Translations under genes and position numbers: made by a program
Shown here: positions 18,982 through 28,008 of the stretch, one piece after another
Position numbering within the stretch: the first letter of the stretch is position 1
Layout of the letters: every line of letters begins with the position of its first letter
The notes under the pieces: generated by a model
What the model was told of the DNA's origin: nothing
Databases searched by the model: none
Seen by the model: the letters and a program-made list of their open reading frames with translations, nothing else
Assembly (NCBI GenBank): GCA_015680685.1
Contig: MNCI01006657.1
Span: forward strand, 157,978 to 185,985
Origin: Gnetum montanum
Taxonomy: Eukaryota > Streptophyta > Gnetopsida > Gnetales > Gnetaceae
Reading direction: 5' to 3'
DNA: 28,008 nucleotides

Positions 18982-19431
18982 CCTCCAGCATAATATATTG
19001 TCCTAGGTGGGTTTTGAAAAAGAGTAAGCACTCGTCGAGCAACAAACATGGTATTGCTCTTGTTATAGCATTGGAATTCTGGCATTTGCTAGATCATGGA
19101 TAAAGGCATGATGCCCTTGGGGCCCTGACCTAAACTCCCTACTCCATCACTAGCAGTAGGTTCATTGAACATAAATCTTAGGATGCCTCAATTTTCCCTA
19201 AGCAACAATGTCTCTGTGATGACACTGGCTGCTTCCGCTACCAAGTGTGACCACATAATCATACTGAAGTGTCAAAGTAAGAATTATAAGAACTCATGTG
19301 CTCCTAATTTAAACCACACTACCTGGTGATCCACATGCATGTTTGATGTAGGTACATTCAGTACAGGTTCACTCATGCAATAGAAGATACTCGCTAGCTC
19401 CACCACAACAAGGATGGGCTTCAACAGCACC
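18982..19431 (-). pseudogene. Exon 2 of the antisense gene, element 2
   Basis: Acceptor CTTTTGTTGTTGTTGTGG followed by CTATAG (AG at 19433-19432), donor GG|GTGAGT (18981-18980), 450 bases, the same as in element 1. The frame opens with one base and then a hydrophobic segment (ILVVVELASIF), VWFKLGAHEFL, and after several stops a stretch ending NPPRTIYYAGG. Confidence 0.75.
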
Positions 19432-19639
19432 CTATAGCCACAACAACAACAAAAGGAGAGTGTTAGCATTGGATACATATAAAAATGGATCAAAATTATG
19501 CTTATCACATTAGCAAAACCCTTAGCTTCCCTCATGAACCCCATGAGAAAGGGACATCAACATACCCATTTGATGCACCCAGTCTTCAATGGGGCACAAT
19601 ACTAACATTCTCATTTCACATTTTCACTTAGAATTTTTC

Positions 19640-19930
19640 ATGTTGAACATTATATTTTTGTACTCGAAAACTCTAGATAGCATAGCCAATGGGTATATTT
19701 TCTAACTATTGGTTATGCTCCTTGCAGAGTGTAACCTTGGAAAACATTAAAAAAATTTCTAATGGTTGGTTACACTTCCCACAAAGTGTAGCCCTTGAAA
19801 ATTGCAAAAAAAAAAAAAAATTATAACTATTTGTTACACTCCCCATAGAGCATAGCCATTGAAAATTGCAAAAAAAAATTCTACTTGTTGGTTATGCTCC
19901 CCATAGAGCATAATCCTTGAAAATTACAAA
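19640..19930. repeat. Four-copy palindromic tandem repeat inside intron 1 of the antisense gene
   Basis: Units of about 60 bases with palindromes at 19711-19736, 19768-19793, about 19832-19856 and 19890-19916, separated by A-runs (up to 15 A near 19806). Arms read GGTTATGCTC, GGTTACACTT and similar, with GAGTGTAACC, AAGTGTAGCC or GAGCATAATCC as partners. TTTCTAA precedes several units, as in the LTR of the same element. Confidence 0.75.
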
Positions 19931-19934
19931 GAAA

Positions 19935-20740
19935 GCTTAAACTATTTCCAAAAATTCTCTAACTCCTTATAGCATAACATTAGAGTGAAGCACTTGGGTG
20001 TAAAATCTAAGCATGACATAGCCATGACCTTTGCCATCATCCTTCCCACTCCATTACACTCTAGGGCTCAGTGTCGCTTAGTCCTCTCCATCACACTCTA
20101 TGTTCTCATGCCTTGCAGCCTTTCCACATGTCCCTAGCTTCTGTGATACCTCACTCACATGTTATGCTCACTCACATGCCCATTTGAAGCATAGGTAAAT
20201 CCTTGGCCTTGGATTCAGCATCGTTCCTCCTTCCTTATCCCAAGCCACAGCTGTCTCAGCCATGACCAAAAGAACAAAAAAAAAAAGAAAAAACCATTTT
20301 GGCCCTATCCTGCATCTTGTGCAGTACGCAAAAAATCCTTACCCCTTGCCACATGTAAAAAACCTAGAATAGTACAAAAATGAGAAACCTACTAAATCCA
20401 TCATCTACCATGCACATTGCCTCCTCTTAGGCATGGCCACCATGATAGCCACAGTGGCAGTGGTGGTTCCTGCCCAAGGTAGGCCATCCCTAAAACCCAA
20501 AACCCCATGTAAACAATGTAAAAATAGCAAAAAAAAACATTTGCAAGGGTAGAGTATAGTGTCATACCTAGCTGACAGCATCTCCCTTCACTCCTTTATG
20601 CATGCCCTAGGGAGGTGCCTTAATGCATATTCTCCCTCATCCATGTTGGCAAGGTTGGGGTGTTGGCATTCACTATGGTTCGTCATGGTTGGTGACTACA
20701 CTCTGGTTTTCTTCATCTTTGTTGCTATTCTTTGACTCTC
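19935..20740. other. Intron 1 remainder of the antisense gene, element 2
   Basis: No coding signal apart from the short first exon near 20748-20700. The sequence is rich in CCA/TGG strings. Loose GCATAAC-like strings occur at 19970-20090. Nothing else is recognisable. Confidence 0.4.
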
Positions 20741-20817
20741 TTTGCTATGGCCACACTACACTTGATGACTTTTCATTTTTACTTTTGAAAATGACAAGTT
20801 GACCATGGTGAAAATGT

Positions 20818-20826
20818 CTATTTATA
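20818..20826 (-). promoter_or_regulatory. TATA box of the antisense gene, element 2
   Basis: TATAAATAG on the minus strand (context GGGTATAAATAG), about 70 bases upstream of the former start codon (ATA, 20748-20746). This suggests the antisense gene has its own promoter rather than using an LTR. Confidence 0.5.
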
Positions 20827-21196
20827 CCCTCCAAAGGTGATTGACACATCACCTACTCAAGTACTATTCCATGTCCTATGCATAACATAGGAGAAGCGTA
20901 ATAGCCAAAGTTAGAAAATTTTTCTAACTTTTCCAATGTTCCCAGACTTAGAAATTCTTTGCATTTTTTCTAGTTGCCTAGAAAATACCCAACTTAATCC
21001 CACATCCCAAACCTTCCCAGCCTTGCCTAAACCGATGTGTCTTGTGTAGTCCATGATCTGCTACAACCTTAAACTAGTTTAATTGCACAATTAGGAAATT
21101 TTTTTGTAGCATAGCCTTTCTTATTTTATCCATTCTACTTTATTAAGATAGGTGTGGCTTGACATTTTTCTTATTGCTTTGTATGATTCTTGGTAG
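20827..21196 (+). other. 3' end of the proposed sense intron of element 2, with conserved acceptor
   Basis: Between the antisense promoter and pol. It ends in a pyrimidine-rich tract (GACATTTTTCTTATTGCTTT, 21161-21180) and GGTAG|GA, with AG at 21195-21196. The exon frame starting at 21197 is that of pol. It aligns with the acceptor of element 1: in both, Met follows three or four codons later. Confidence 0.6.
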
Positions 21197-21934
21197 GAGT
21201 GCAACATGAGCTCATACAAGCATCTTCATTCACCCCTAGTCTTAAGTAGACCTTATGGTGATTCCATGTGATGCATTAACATTGAATGCCTAAACTTTGA
21301 GCCCATAGCCTATGACACACACATAGCATCCTTATAGGCATCCTTGGATTGGTTAGACCATCTAATTAGAGCTCTAGATCTAGAAGTAGGTGACGTAACT
21401 AAGGATCCCCTTATTGCAATCCCTATAGTAACGCATAAAGGTGAGGTAAAGACATTGAAACTTAGTTCCTTGTTAGAGCCTCAACTCACACAAAGCATCA
21501 TCAAAGTCCCCAACGATAACCTTAAGGTGTTTGTGTGGTCCTACGAGGAGATGCTGAACATACACCCTTTCATAGTGCAACATAACATTATCCATGATCC
21601 TCACGTAAAACTAATAAAATAGAAAGCCCATAAGGTTAAACCTATGGTGGAATTGATAGTTTGTGATGAAATCACCAAGCTTTACAAGGCTTGTTTCATC
21701 TAGGCAGTCAACTACACATACTAGGTATCCAACATCGTAATTGTCCCTAAGAAAAATGGAAGTATATGCATTTGCAAGGACAATAAGGCAACCATCAAAG
21801 ATGATTTCCCATTTCCTAATATTGACAAACTCATCGATACTACAGTTGGTTATGCCTTGTTTTCCTTCATGGATAGGTTCTCGGGGTACAACCAGATTTA
21901 GATCAACCCATAGCACTAGCTCAATACAACCTTT

Positions 21935-22417
21935 ATGATCCCTTGGGGTACATTTTTCTACACAATGATGTCCTTTGGACTAAAGAACATGGGAGAAACC
22001 TACCAACGCACAATGATGTATATCTTTAGTGATTATTTACTAGATTTTCTTAACGACTACGTCAACAACATAGTAGTTAAGTCCAAGGTGACTCACAAGC
22101 ACACATATGACTTAGACTGTATCCTCAAACATTGCCTTAGACATGACCTTAGGCTAAACCCCAAGAAGTGTGTCTTCAATGTCAAAATAAATTGCATGTT
22201 GGGCTTTGTAGTATTAGGGGTAGGCACATGTATAGACCTTGATAAGGTTAAGGCTATCACCAACTTAGCACCACTAGCAAACATTAAGGAGCTACACAGG
22301 TTACAAGATAGACTACAATTCATTCATAGTTTTATCGCAAGGTTAACTGATAAGTTGCAACCAATGCAAAATCTTCTCAAAAAGGGAGTCCACTTTGAAT
22401 GGATAGCTCAATGCTAA
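21935..22417 (+). pseudogene. Reverse transcriptase second half, element 2
   Basis: The longest open stretch of this pol: WGTFFYTMMSFGLKN, TYQRTMMYIFSDYL, then YVNN in place of YVDD, LRLNPKKCVF, and LGFVV, running into the connection region (HFEW). It has no A-run frameshift at GLKN, unlike element 1. Confidence 0.85.
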
Positions 22418-22919
22418 GAGGCATTTGACAACCTCAAGAAGGAGCTGGCTCAACTTCCAACAATCTACCCTCCATAAGGAGATAAGCTATTTTATATCTA
22501 CATTGCAATCTTATATGCATCCATCACTTCTCTGCTTTGCCAAAAGTGAGATGATGGCTCAGAGGTTTCTATTTATTACCTGAGCCACCACAAAGCAAAA
22601 TATAATAATGTGGAAAAGAACTGCCCCACCTTACTTTTTGTGCTTAAGAAGTGGATGCATTATCTTTTCCACAGTCAAGTTAACATCATCTGCAAAAGCA
22701 ACGTACTCTGGGATATTACCACAAACATCTATGAAAGTAGTCAAATTGCATGATGGAAAGTAATAACTATGAAGTTTGACCTGCACTACATAGCATAATC
22801 ATCCACAAAAGGTCAAGAAATAGCTACACAACTCATAGCTTTTCCAATAGACAATCAAGTGACAATAGATCTAGAATTTCTAAATGAGCATGTCAATAGC
22901 ATAAGCTAAGTGCCTACCA

Positions 22920-23340
22920 ACTTTGAAGCATTTTTACACTTCGATGGTGCTTCAACCTCACAAGGGAGTAGTGCCACTGCCATCATCACATTTCCCTCCA
23001 TAGAGATTTGACCTTTTGCATATCACTTTTCATTTCCTTACACCAATAACATAGCAAAGTATAAAGGTCTCCTTAGAGATGTCTTAGTAGCCCATAACCT
23101 AGGAATCCAAAACATAGTAGTTCAAGGTGATTCACAGCTGGTTGTTAATCAAATTATAGAGGTTTATTCTTGCAAAGCATAAAATTTACAACCTTACTGT
23201 GACTTGACAAAGCACCTGCTCAAGTAGTTTACAACCATAGATATCCAATATATTCCCCATAATGAGAACACCATTGCTGATGCATTAGCTACCTTAGCTT
23301 TAAGCATGGTGCCCAACATGTTCATGTCTTACCCAATTTA
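22920..23340 (+). pseudogene. Archaeal-type RNase H, element 2
   Basis: FDGAS (22940-22954), NIAKY (Glu to Lys, 23057-23059), QGDS and IADALA occur in the order seen in element 1. Two to three stops. It confirms the Tat lineage for element 2. Confidence 0.75.
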
Positions 23341-23496
23341 GTAACAGATTGCACTAAACCTATTACTCAAACAACAAGCATTGCATCCATAGCCACAACA
23401 ATCACAGCTCACACACAAGAGTGTTATGATGATATTAAGACATACCTTCAACAGGGTGAGCCTCCGCAACACCTAACCACTACCTAGAAGGATGCA

Positions 23497-24666
23497 TTGC
23501 AAAAATGGTCATGGCATTGCATCCTTGTAGGTGATAGAACCTTGTGTTGTAGATCCTATGATGGAATACTGCTAACCTGCATTAGCTGTAGCAAAGCACA
23601 AATGATCATTGATCAAGTCCATGAGGGACTGTGTGGAGTGCACATAGCATCCAAGGAAATGGCAATAAAATCATATACTTAGGTTACTATTGGCCTTACA
23701 TGGAGTGCAATTGCATTTCCAAGGTCAAGATGTATGATGTGTGTTAGCAACATGACAACTTAATGCATGTGCCACCCATTGAACTACATACCACATACAT
23801 TACATGGTCGTTCCAACATTGGGGGTTGGAGATCATAGGACCTATCATGCCTAAGTCTTCCACAAAACATAGCTTCATCATAACTACAATCGAATATTTT
23901 ACCAAGTGGGTTGCAGCCATTTCCCTTAGGAAGACGATGTCACAACAAGTTTACAAATTTATCCTTAACAACATAGTGACCTGATTCAGTCTACCCATGA
24001 CTATAGTCATGGATAATGAATCATAATTTAGTAGTGTAGAAACCAAAGCCTTTTGCAAACACCTTGGCATCAAACATTCCTTTTCATCACCATACTACCT
24101 ACAAGTGAATGGCCAAGCAAAGCCTACAAACAAAGTCATCATCAACCTTCTAAAGAAGATGCTTAGCAACAACAAATAACAATGGCACAAGTAGTTAGTC
24201 TATGTGCTATGAGCCTACTACATGACATGTAGAATAGCATTCAGTAAGATGTCATATAGTCTTGTGTATGGGTTTGAAGCAATGTTGCCTCTTGAATTGC
24301 AGGTTCCATTGCTCCGTACGATCCTCTTAGGCTTCATTGATGAGGTTCAAAATGAAAAATTGAGAACCATTAACCTTGACTCTATAGAGGAGGAGTGTAT
24401 GCAGACACTTGATCACATCAAGTGGTAATAGGAAAAGAAACGGCAAAAACATCGCCATAATTAGCATCAAAACCCAATCAAGAAAGGGAACCTAGTCCTC
24501 AAGGTCATTTGCAAACCTATGAACAAATTTTCAGCCAACTAAGAAGGTCCTTTCTTTAAAGACCTATAACAATGGAGCATTCAAGCTTGCTGATCTAGAT
24601 GGCAATGAGTTTGTCAATCCAAAATCAACTATTCATATCTCAAGCCCTACTATGCCTAACATGTAG
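23497..24666 (+). pseudogene. Integrase, element 2
   Basis: Zinc-finger half HEGLCGVHIASKEM (about 23620-23660), core WGLEIIGPIMPKSS with the first Asp reading Glu, VMDNES with the second Asp, GQAKPT with Lys for the catalytic Glu, and C-terminal SLVYGFEAMLPLELQVP, ending near 24666. Several frameshifts. Confidence 0.8.
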
Positions 24667-26120
24667 CATCGACATAGCAAGGTAAGCATACATCTTCTAC
24701 GATGTTAAATTGGCACAAAACATCTACTACAATGTTAAACTAACATAGAATGTCTGTTACGATGTTAAACTAGAATAGAATGTCCTTGGGCTATGACATT
24801 AAACTGGCACCCATAGCATGGTCTTCTATGACCTTAAACTAGCAATCCATTGGCCACTATGATGTTAAACTAGCACACAACAATCTACTAGGATTATAAA
24901 CTAGCACATCATGGTCTGCCAAGACCTTAAACTAGCACAACATGCAGTCTACCAAGACTTTAAACTAGGTTTGTAGTTTAGTGCACATAGCTCAACATGT
25001 GTAGTTCTATGCACAAGTAAGTGTGAATACTTCCAACCCTTCATTGCCTACCCACACCTCTTGAGTAGAGTTGGGTGGGGTGTTGTAATTTTAAAATGAA
25101 GTTCACATCATCAAGAAAAAGACCTTTGGAACATTTTCAGCATCACCACCCTCAGCATCTTGCTAATCCTTCGTAGATGCCTTCTAGCATCTTACTAATA
25201 TTTTTGATCTACCGCCACCATTGCCAGTCATCTTGGTTGGAGCTCTTACTATCAGCATCACTTGTTGGAGTACCAATAGTACTATGTCATAGCCACAACA
25301 CTGTCATTCTCCAGCCCTCACCATTACCTAGGCTTGGAAGTACATCCAACATTGTAACTCCCCATCATGCTACTAGGTTTCCTAGCTCTTGTCCTTGGTG
25401 AGGAGTCCCGAGCACCTGCATCACCAAAGCCCTCAGCCACTTGAGTGCTCACTTTTAGTGTGGCTATTGGATCTTTTGCAACCTACTAGCACTGGCACTC
25501 ACACTGGCCTTCCTACTTTGGACACTGCATACACCTGCAACTAACACAACACTCACGACCCTTGTAATGCCCTCATAACTAAGAGTTTGCTCTCATCTCA
25601 CATGGTGTGGTTTTTTTCTTGTTTTCTCTATGTTGTGTTTGAGGGTTGAAGCCTTGGTAGTTGTTGTTCAAAGATGCATTTCACTACAATGGCAAGTCAC
25701 CACACTACTTTGATGTGTCCATTTCGACTCATCAAGCTACTCAAGAGTGCACATCCCTTTTACTCTGCCATAGCCTATTCACATTTACCCCTTATTTTAT
25801 CTCACATTTTTCAAACTTTCCTGGCAACCTTCTCTAATGCACATGGCACCCTTCTTTCATTTAGCCACAAAACCCACATCGGATGTAATGCAACTCATCC
25901 CATGGGAAGCCTTTGTATGCTAGCTAAAGCCCAAGTAGATGTAACACAACTCATCCTAGGGAAGAAACACCTGTCTTATAGATGTGACGTAGTTGCCTCT
26001 AAGAAAAGCTTGTTGGGTAGCATGTAGTCCACCTAAGCAAAGAAAAAGAAAGAAAGAAAAAAGAAAAAATAAACAAAAAAACAAAGAAAAACGAACAACA
26101 AAAAAAAGCAAGGGGAAAAA
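24667..26120 (+). other. Element 2 region between integrase and 3' LTR
   Basis: It starts with the TTAAACTAG repeat array (24690-24970). From 25000 to 26030 I see no domain; the frames 25177-25401 and 25674-26027 have no recognisable motif. It ends with A/G-rich sequence (26036-26120: AAAGAAAGAAAGAAAAAAG, then GCAAGGGGAAAAACAAG), a plausible polypurine tract, with TGTCC following at about 26126. Confidence 0.5.
24690..24970 (+). repeat. About nine copies of a TTAAACTAG-cored repeat, near 30-base period
   Basis: The core GATGTTAAACTAGCACA, with variants GACCTTAAACTAGCA and GACATTAAACTGGCA, recurs about every 30 bases from 24705 to 24965. The reverse complement of the core matches the TAGTTTAAGG strings in the spacer of element 1 (10085-10475). 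Confidence 0.75.
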
Positions 26121-26743
26121 CAAGTGTCCAAGTAATAAATAGCAAAGTTGTCATTTCACAACTAGTCCAAACCCACATTGACCATCTCATAAGCACTCCA
26201 ATGAGAGGTCAAAATCTTAGGGGTAGGCCATCTCCACATGCTAACTTTGTCACAAACACTCTGATGAGGGATCATAATTTGGTGATAAGCCATCATGGTG
26301 CCGCATCCTACAGCCACATACACAATGAGCATCCTTTCCACTTGCTACCCCTTGGTCCATCTCCTTAACCTACTCCTTGCCATACTTTATTCCCTTATCA
26401 CTCTCAAGCATGATGAAGCATTATCTAATCAGGCACTAATGAGCACTATTGGTGTTGTGTTTGCCATGGTGTTTCATATTTTTTGTCGACGTCTCTCGGG
26501 CCACTCCTTTAGATATCAACAAAGAGGGGTGACTAAAACACCACCAATTTCAAGCTTCAGCACTTTAACTACAAATTTTTCTAAGTGTCAAAACTTGGAA
26601 AGTTCTTCTAAGTGTTGGTGCTACACTCCCAAATTAGCCAATGTAGCATGCATGATAGGGCCTATTTTGCAAGATTTTCTAAGTGTCAACAACAATTTCA
26701 TGAAAATTTTTCTAAGTGTTCTACTAAATTCTCACTCTACCTA

Positions 26744-27525
26744 CTATGTTCTAGAACATAGCCAATGTACCATACACTTCCATGGTTGATTTGCTCATGT
26801 GCCAAGCCAAAAATTGTTAGGATGGCTTGGGATGAAAAAAAATAGTTCAACAAATTTTCTAACTCCTAGGGTTGTTATGCTCTAGAGTGTAGCCAACATA
26901 GCACACATTTCAGTGGCCACTTTTGCCAAAGTGTTAAGCAGGAAGCTATTAAGCTAGCCTAGCATGGAAGAGACATTTGGCAAATTTTCTAACTCCCAAG
27001 GCTCTCCCTTCTACTATGCCCTAGAGCATAGCCATCATAGCATGAAGGAAAACTACACATTCTATCAATTTTTTTCTAAGTGTCCCTACTACACTTTGCC
27101 ATGCTCAAGAGTGTAGCTAGCGTAACTAGTGCTAGACATCAAGTTTTTGCAAAACTTAAATAAGTGTTGTGCTATGCTCTAGAGTGTAGCTAGAGTAACA
27201 CTGAAGAAAAGCCTTTGACAGCCTCCAAAAGCCTCTAGAGCTCAGCATTCGTCTTCATCTCAACTCTGACATTCCTCTAGTAAGAAAGATCAATAATTTT
27301 CATCTCTTTTGCATCCCCTATTGGTCCCCCAAATTATACCTATGATTAACCTTACTCAAAAGAGTGGAAGACATAGTCCTGAAGTGTAACTTCCAAGTTG
27401 CACTATTTTTACACTATTTGTAGGGACATTGCAGTCATTCAAACTTTGGCACATGCAATCTTGGAAACATAGTCACAGTCCAACAGTCTTTGGGGATTTG
27501 TTGTTGTACTCTAGAGCATAACACT
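26744..27525. repeat. Decayed TTAYGCTCTAGAGYRTAA palindromes in U3 of element 2
   Basis: CTATGTTCTAGAACATAG (26744-26761, perfect 18-base palindrome), TTATGCTCTAGAGTGTAG (about 26875-26892), CTATGCCCTAGAGCATAG (about 27013-27030), an interrupted one at 27090-27118, CTATGCTCTAGAGTGTAG (about 27172-27189) and GTACTCTAGAGCATAAC (about 27506-27522). Units are roughly 130-160 bases apart and often carry TTTTCTAAGTG or TTTTCTAACTCC before the palindrome. Confidence 0.75.
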
Positions 27526-27619
27526 TGCTACTCCCATGGGAGCTCGCAAGGCCTAGCAGGGCCCCACCTACCCTCATGTCATGTGGTGCCCAATCCACAT
27601 TTCGCGTAAACCCTAACCC

Positions 27620-27628
27620 TATAAATAC
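27620..27628 (+). promoter_or_regulatory. TATA box of the element 2 LTR
   Basis: CTATAAATA in the context CCCTATAAATACCCC, about 100 bases after the last U3 palindrome. Its sense and distance mirror those in the LTR of element 1. Confidence 0.6.
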
Positions 27629-27959
27629 CCCTGTAGTTAGCATTATAGTGGTTGGTAAATCATAAGGGCATTTGGCATTTTGGCATTCTCAACATCCTTT
27701 GGCACTCTTTCACTCAAGCACATTAAGCACTTTGGCATACTTTAGGACCTCATTAGACAATTGGTGCACACCTTCCAACATGCAGTTCACCACTGTACTT
27801 GTAGAACACAGTAATGGCCAACCTAGTAGGTTCAATCACCACGATAGTTGTTAGTTTCATAGCCCAAACACCCAAGAGACCATGACTACACTACTACGTT
27901 GCCATTATGCCTACCTATACATCACGTACCATTCTCATCTCTTTTTTTTCAATTGCTAC

Positions 27960-27974
27960 ACTCCCTTTCCCTCC

Positions 27975-28008
<34 letters not shown>
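27960..28008. repeat. CT microsatellite at the window end
   Basis: A pyrimidine tract that becomes (CT)n, with one A interruption, and runs off the window. Confidence 0.95.

Larger units (their letters stand above)
16179..20748 (-). pseudogene. Antisense gene carried by element 2 (exons 1 to 7, truncated)
   Basis: Homologue of the 5539-9859 gene. Proposed exons on the minus strand: exon 1 near 20748, exon 2 19431-18982, exon 3 18900-18632, exon 4 18554-17499, exon 5 17410-17228, exon 6 17082-16945, exon 7 16860 to about 16179 (broken by the LTR of element 1). Lengths and phases agree with element 1; intron 6 is 84 bases in both. Shared protein segments include VWF-x-GAH-x-FL, GLMDLFLA, HFTFF, PDKFTFM and WDP. 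Defects are a start codon reading ATA (20748-20746), donors of introns 3 and 6 reading AT instead of GT (18631-18630, 16944-16943), and many stops. Intron 1 is larger than in element 1 (about 1.2-1.3 kb against 558 bases) and holds a palindrome array. The function is unknown. Confidence 0.75.
21197..24666 (+). pseudogene. pol: pol second exon of element 2: RT, RNase H, aRH, integrase
   Basis: Linker (SLDWLDHLIRAL near 21337, as SLDWPEHLARTL in element 1), RT 21735-22420, RNase H about 22480-22750, aRH 22920-23340, integrase about 23500-24666. RT, RNase H and aRH share one frame with the exon start, and integrase is shifted. Key residues are gone: the RT YVDD reads YVNN (22058-22069), the aRH Glu reads Lys in NIAKY (23057-23059), and the integrase Glu reads Lys in GQAKPT (24120-24122). 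All three are G-to-A changes. There are more than 20 stops. It is non-functional and older than element 1. Confidence 0.85.
16179..28008 (+). mobile_element. Element 2: older Tat-type element, 5'-truncated, with the same antisense gene
   Basis: The plus-strand order is antisense gene (minus), splice acceptor, pol linker, RT, RNase H, aRH, integrase, repeats, A-rich tract, 3' LTR. CpG is very rare, with TG and CA in its place. Three catalytic sites are lost. Its gag and protease would lie to the left but are cut off where the LTR of element 1 starts. The simplest reading is that element 1 inserted into exon 7 of the antisense gene of element 2, so the rest of element 2 should lie left of this window. 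Confidence 0.8.
26126..28008 (+). mobile_element. 3' LTR of element 2, partial (left boundary approximate)
   Basis: It follows the A/G-rich tract. It holds a palindromic array (26744-27525), a TATA box at 27620-27628, and repeated GCACTTTGGCAT-like strings after it (27665-27740). The right end is beyond the window or lost; the window ends in a CT microsatellite. U3 would be about 1.5 kb, longer than in element 1. The open frame 26295-26789 shows no known domain and I do not call it a gene. Confidence 0.5.

Noticed and set aside
26036-26120. A-rich tract as the poly(A) tail of a LINE or SINE
   Set aside because: The tract is mixed A/G/C, no LINE domain precedes it, and its place between integrase and LTR suits a polypurine tract better.
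26295-26789. 164-residue plus-strand open frame
   Set aside because: It lies in the U3 of element 2, runs through repeats and a palindrome, and has low-complexity composition; no motif.
1-28008. tRNA, rRNA, CRISPR or bacterial operon features
   Set aside because: Nothing with the needed structure was seen, and all gene content is of plant retrotransposon type.

Overview
This window is repetitive plant nuclear DNA, almost entirely LTR retrotransposon sequence. The evidence is Ty3/gypsy polyprotein domains, plant-type LTR promoters, short GT-AG introns of about 75-150 bases, and decay dominated by C-to-T and G-to-A changes as expected in methylated DNA. A large, slowly purged seed-plant genome is my inference; the species cannot be read from the sequence. 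No tRNA, rRNA, CRISPR array or ordinary host gene is recognisable.

Layout. (1) 1 to about 1200, + strand: the 3' tip of a chromovirus-like element (LEDEF motif, G-rich tract) and its LTR, with a palindromic promoter array, TATA box and two tandem hairpins. (2) About 1200-16178, - strand: element 1, a Tat-lineage Ty3/gypsy retrotransposon. Read on the minus strand it has an LTR (16178-14800), primer-binding site, gag-protease in one frame (14488-10817), a proposed 5.9 kb intron (10816-4956), then RT, RNase H, archaeal-type RNase H and integrase (4955-1485). Its 3' LTR is not in the window. (3) About 16179-28008, + strand: element 2, an older and more decayed member of the same kind, 5'-truncated where element 1 abuts it. 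It has the 3' part of the same intron (to 21196), RT to integrase (21197-24666), a repeat-rich tail and part of a 3' LTR with a TATA box near 27620.

Main discovery. Both elements carry, in the same place (before RT; in element 1, where both flanks survive, between protease and RT) and antisense to the retrotransposon, a homologous multi-exon gene. In element 1 it is 5539-9859 (+), eight proposed exons, about 1,064 codons. In element 2 it is about 20748-16179 (-), exons 1 to 7, cut off in exon 7. Exon lengths (450/450, 265/269, 1050/1056, 186/183, 129/138), intron positions and intron phases agree between the copies. The gene seems to sit inside an intron of the retrotransposon itself. Element 1 has a phase-0 donor right after protease and an acceptor just before RT, and element 2 keeps an acceptor at the same place. 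The product is unrecognised: basic N-terminus, hydrophobic stretch, central domain with weak likeness to plant transposon-associated proteins, NLS-like patch, coiled coil and acidic tail. Both copies are now pseudogenes.

Second discovery. The U3 regions of both Tat LTRs, and intron 1 of the antisense gene in element 2, contain arrays of one palindromic motif (TTACGCT...AGCGTAA). In the older element it has decayed to TTATGCT/TTACACT and AGCATAA/AGTGTAA. All coordinates, splice sites and homologies were derived by eye.
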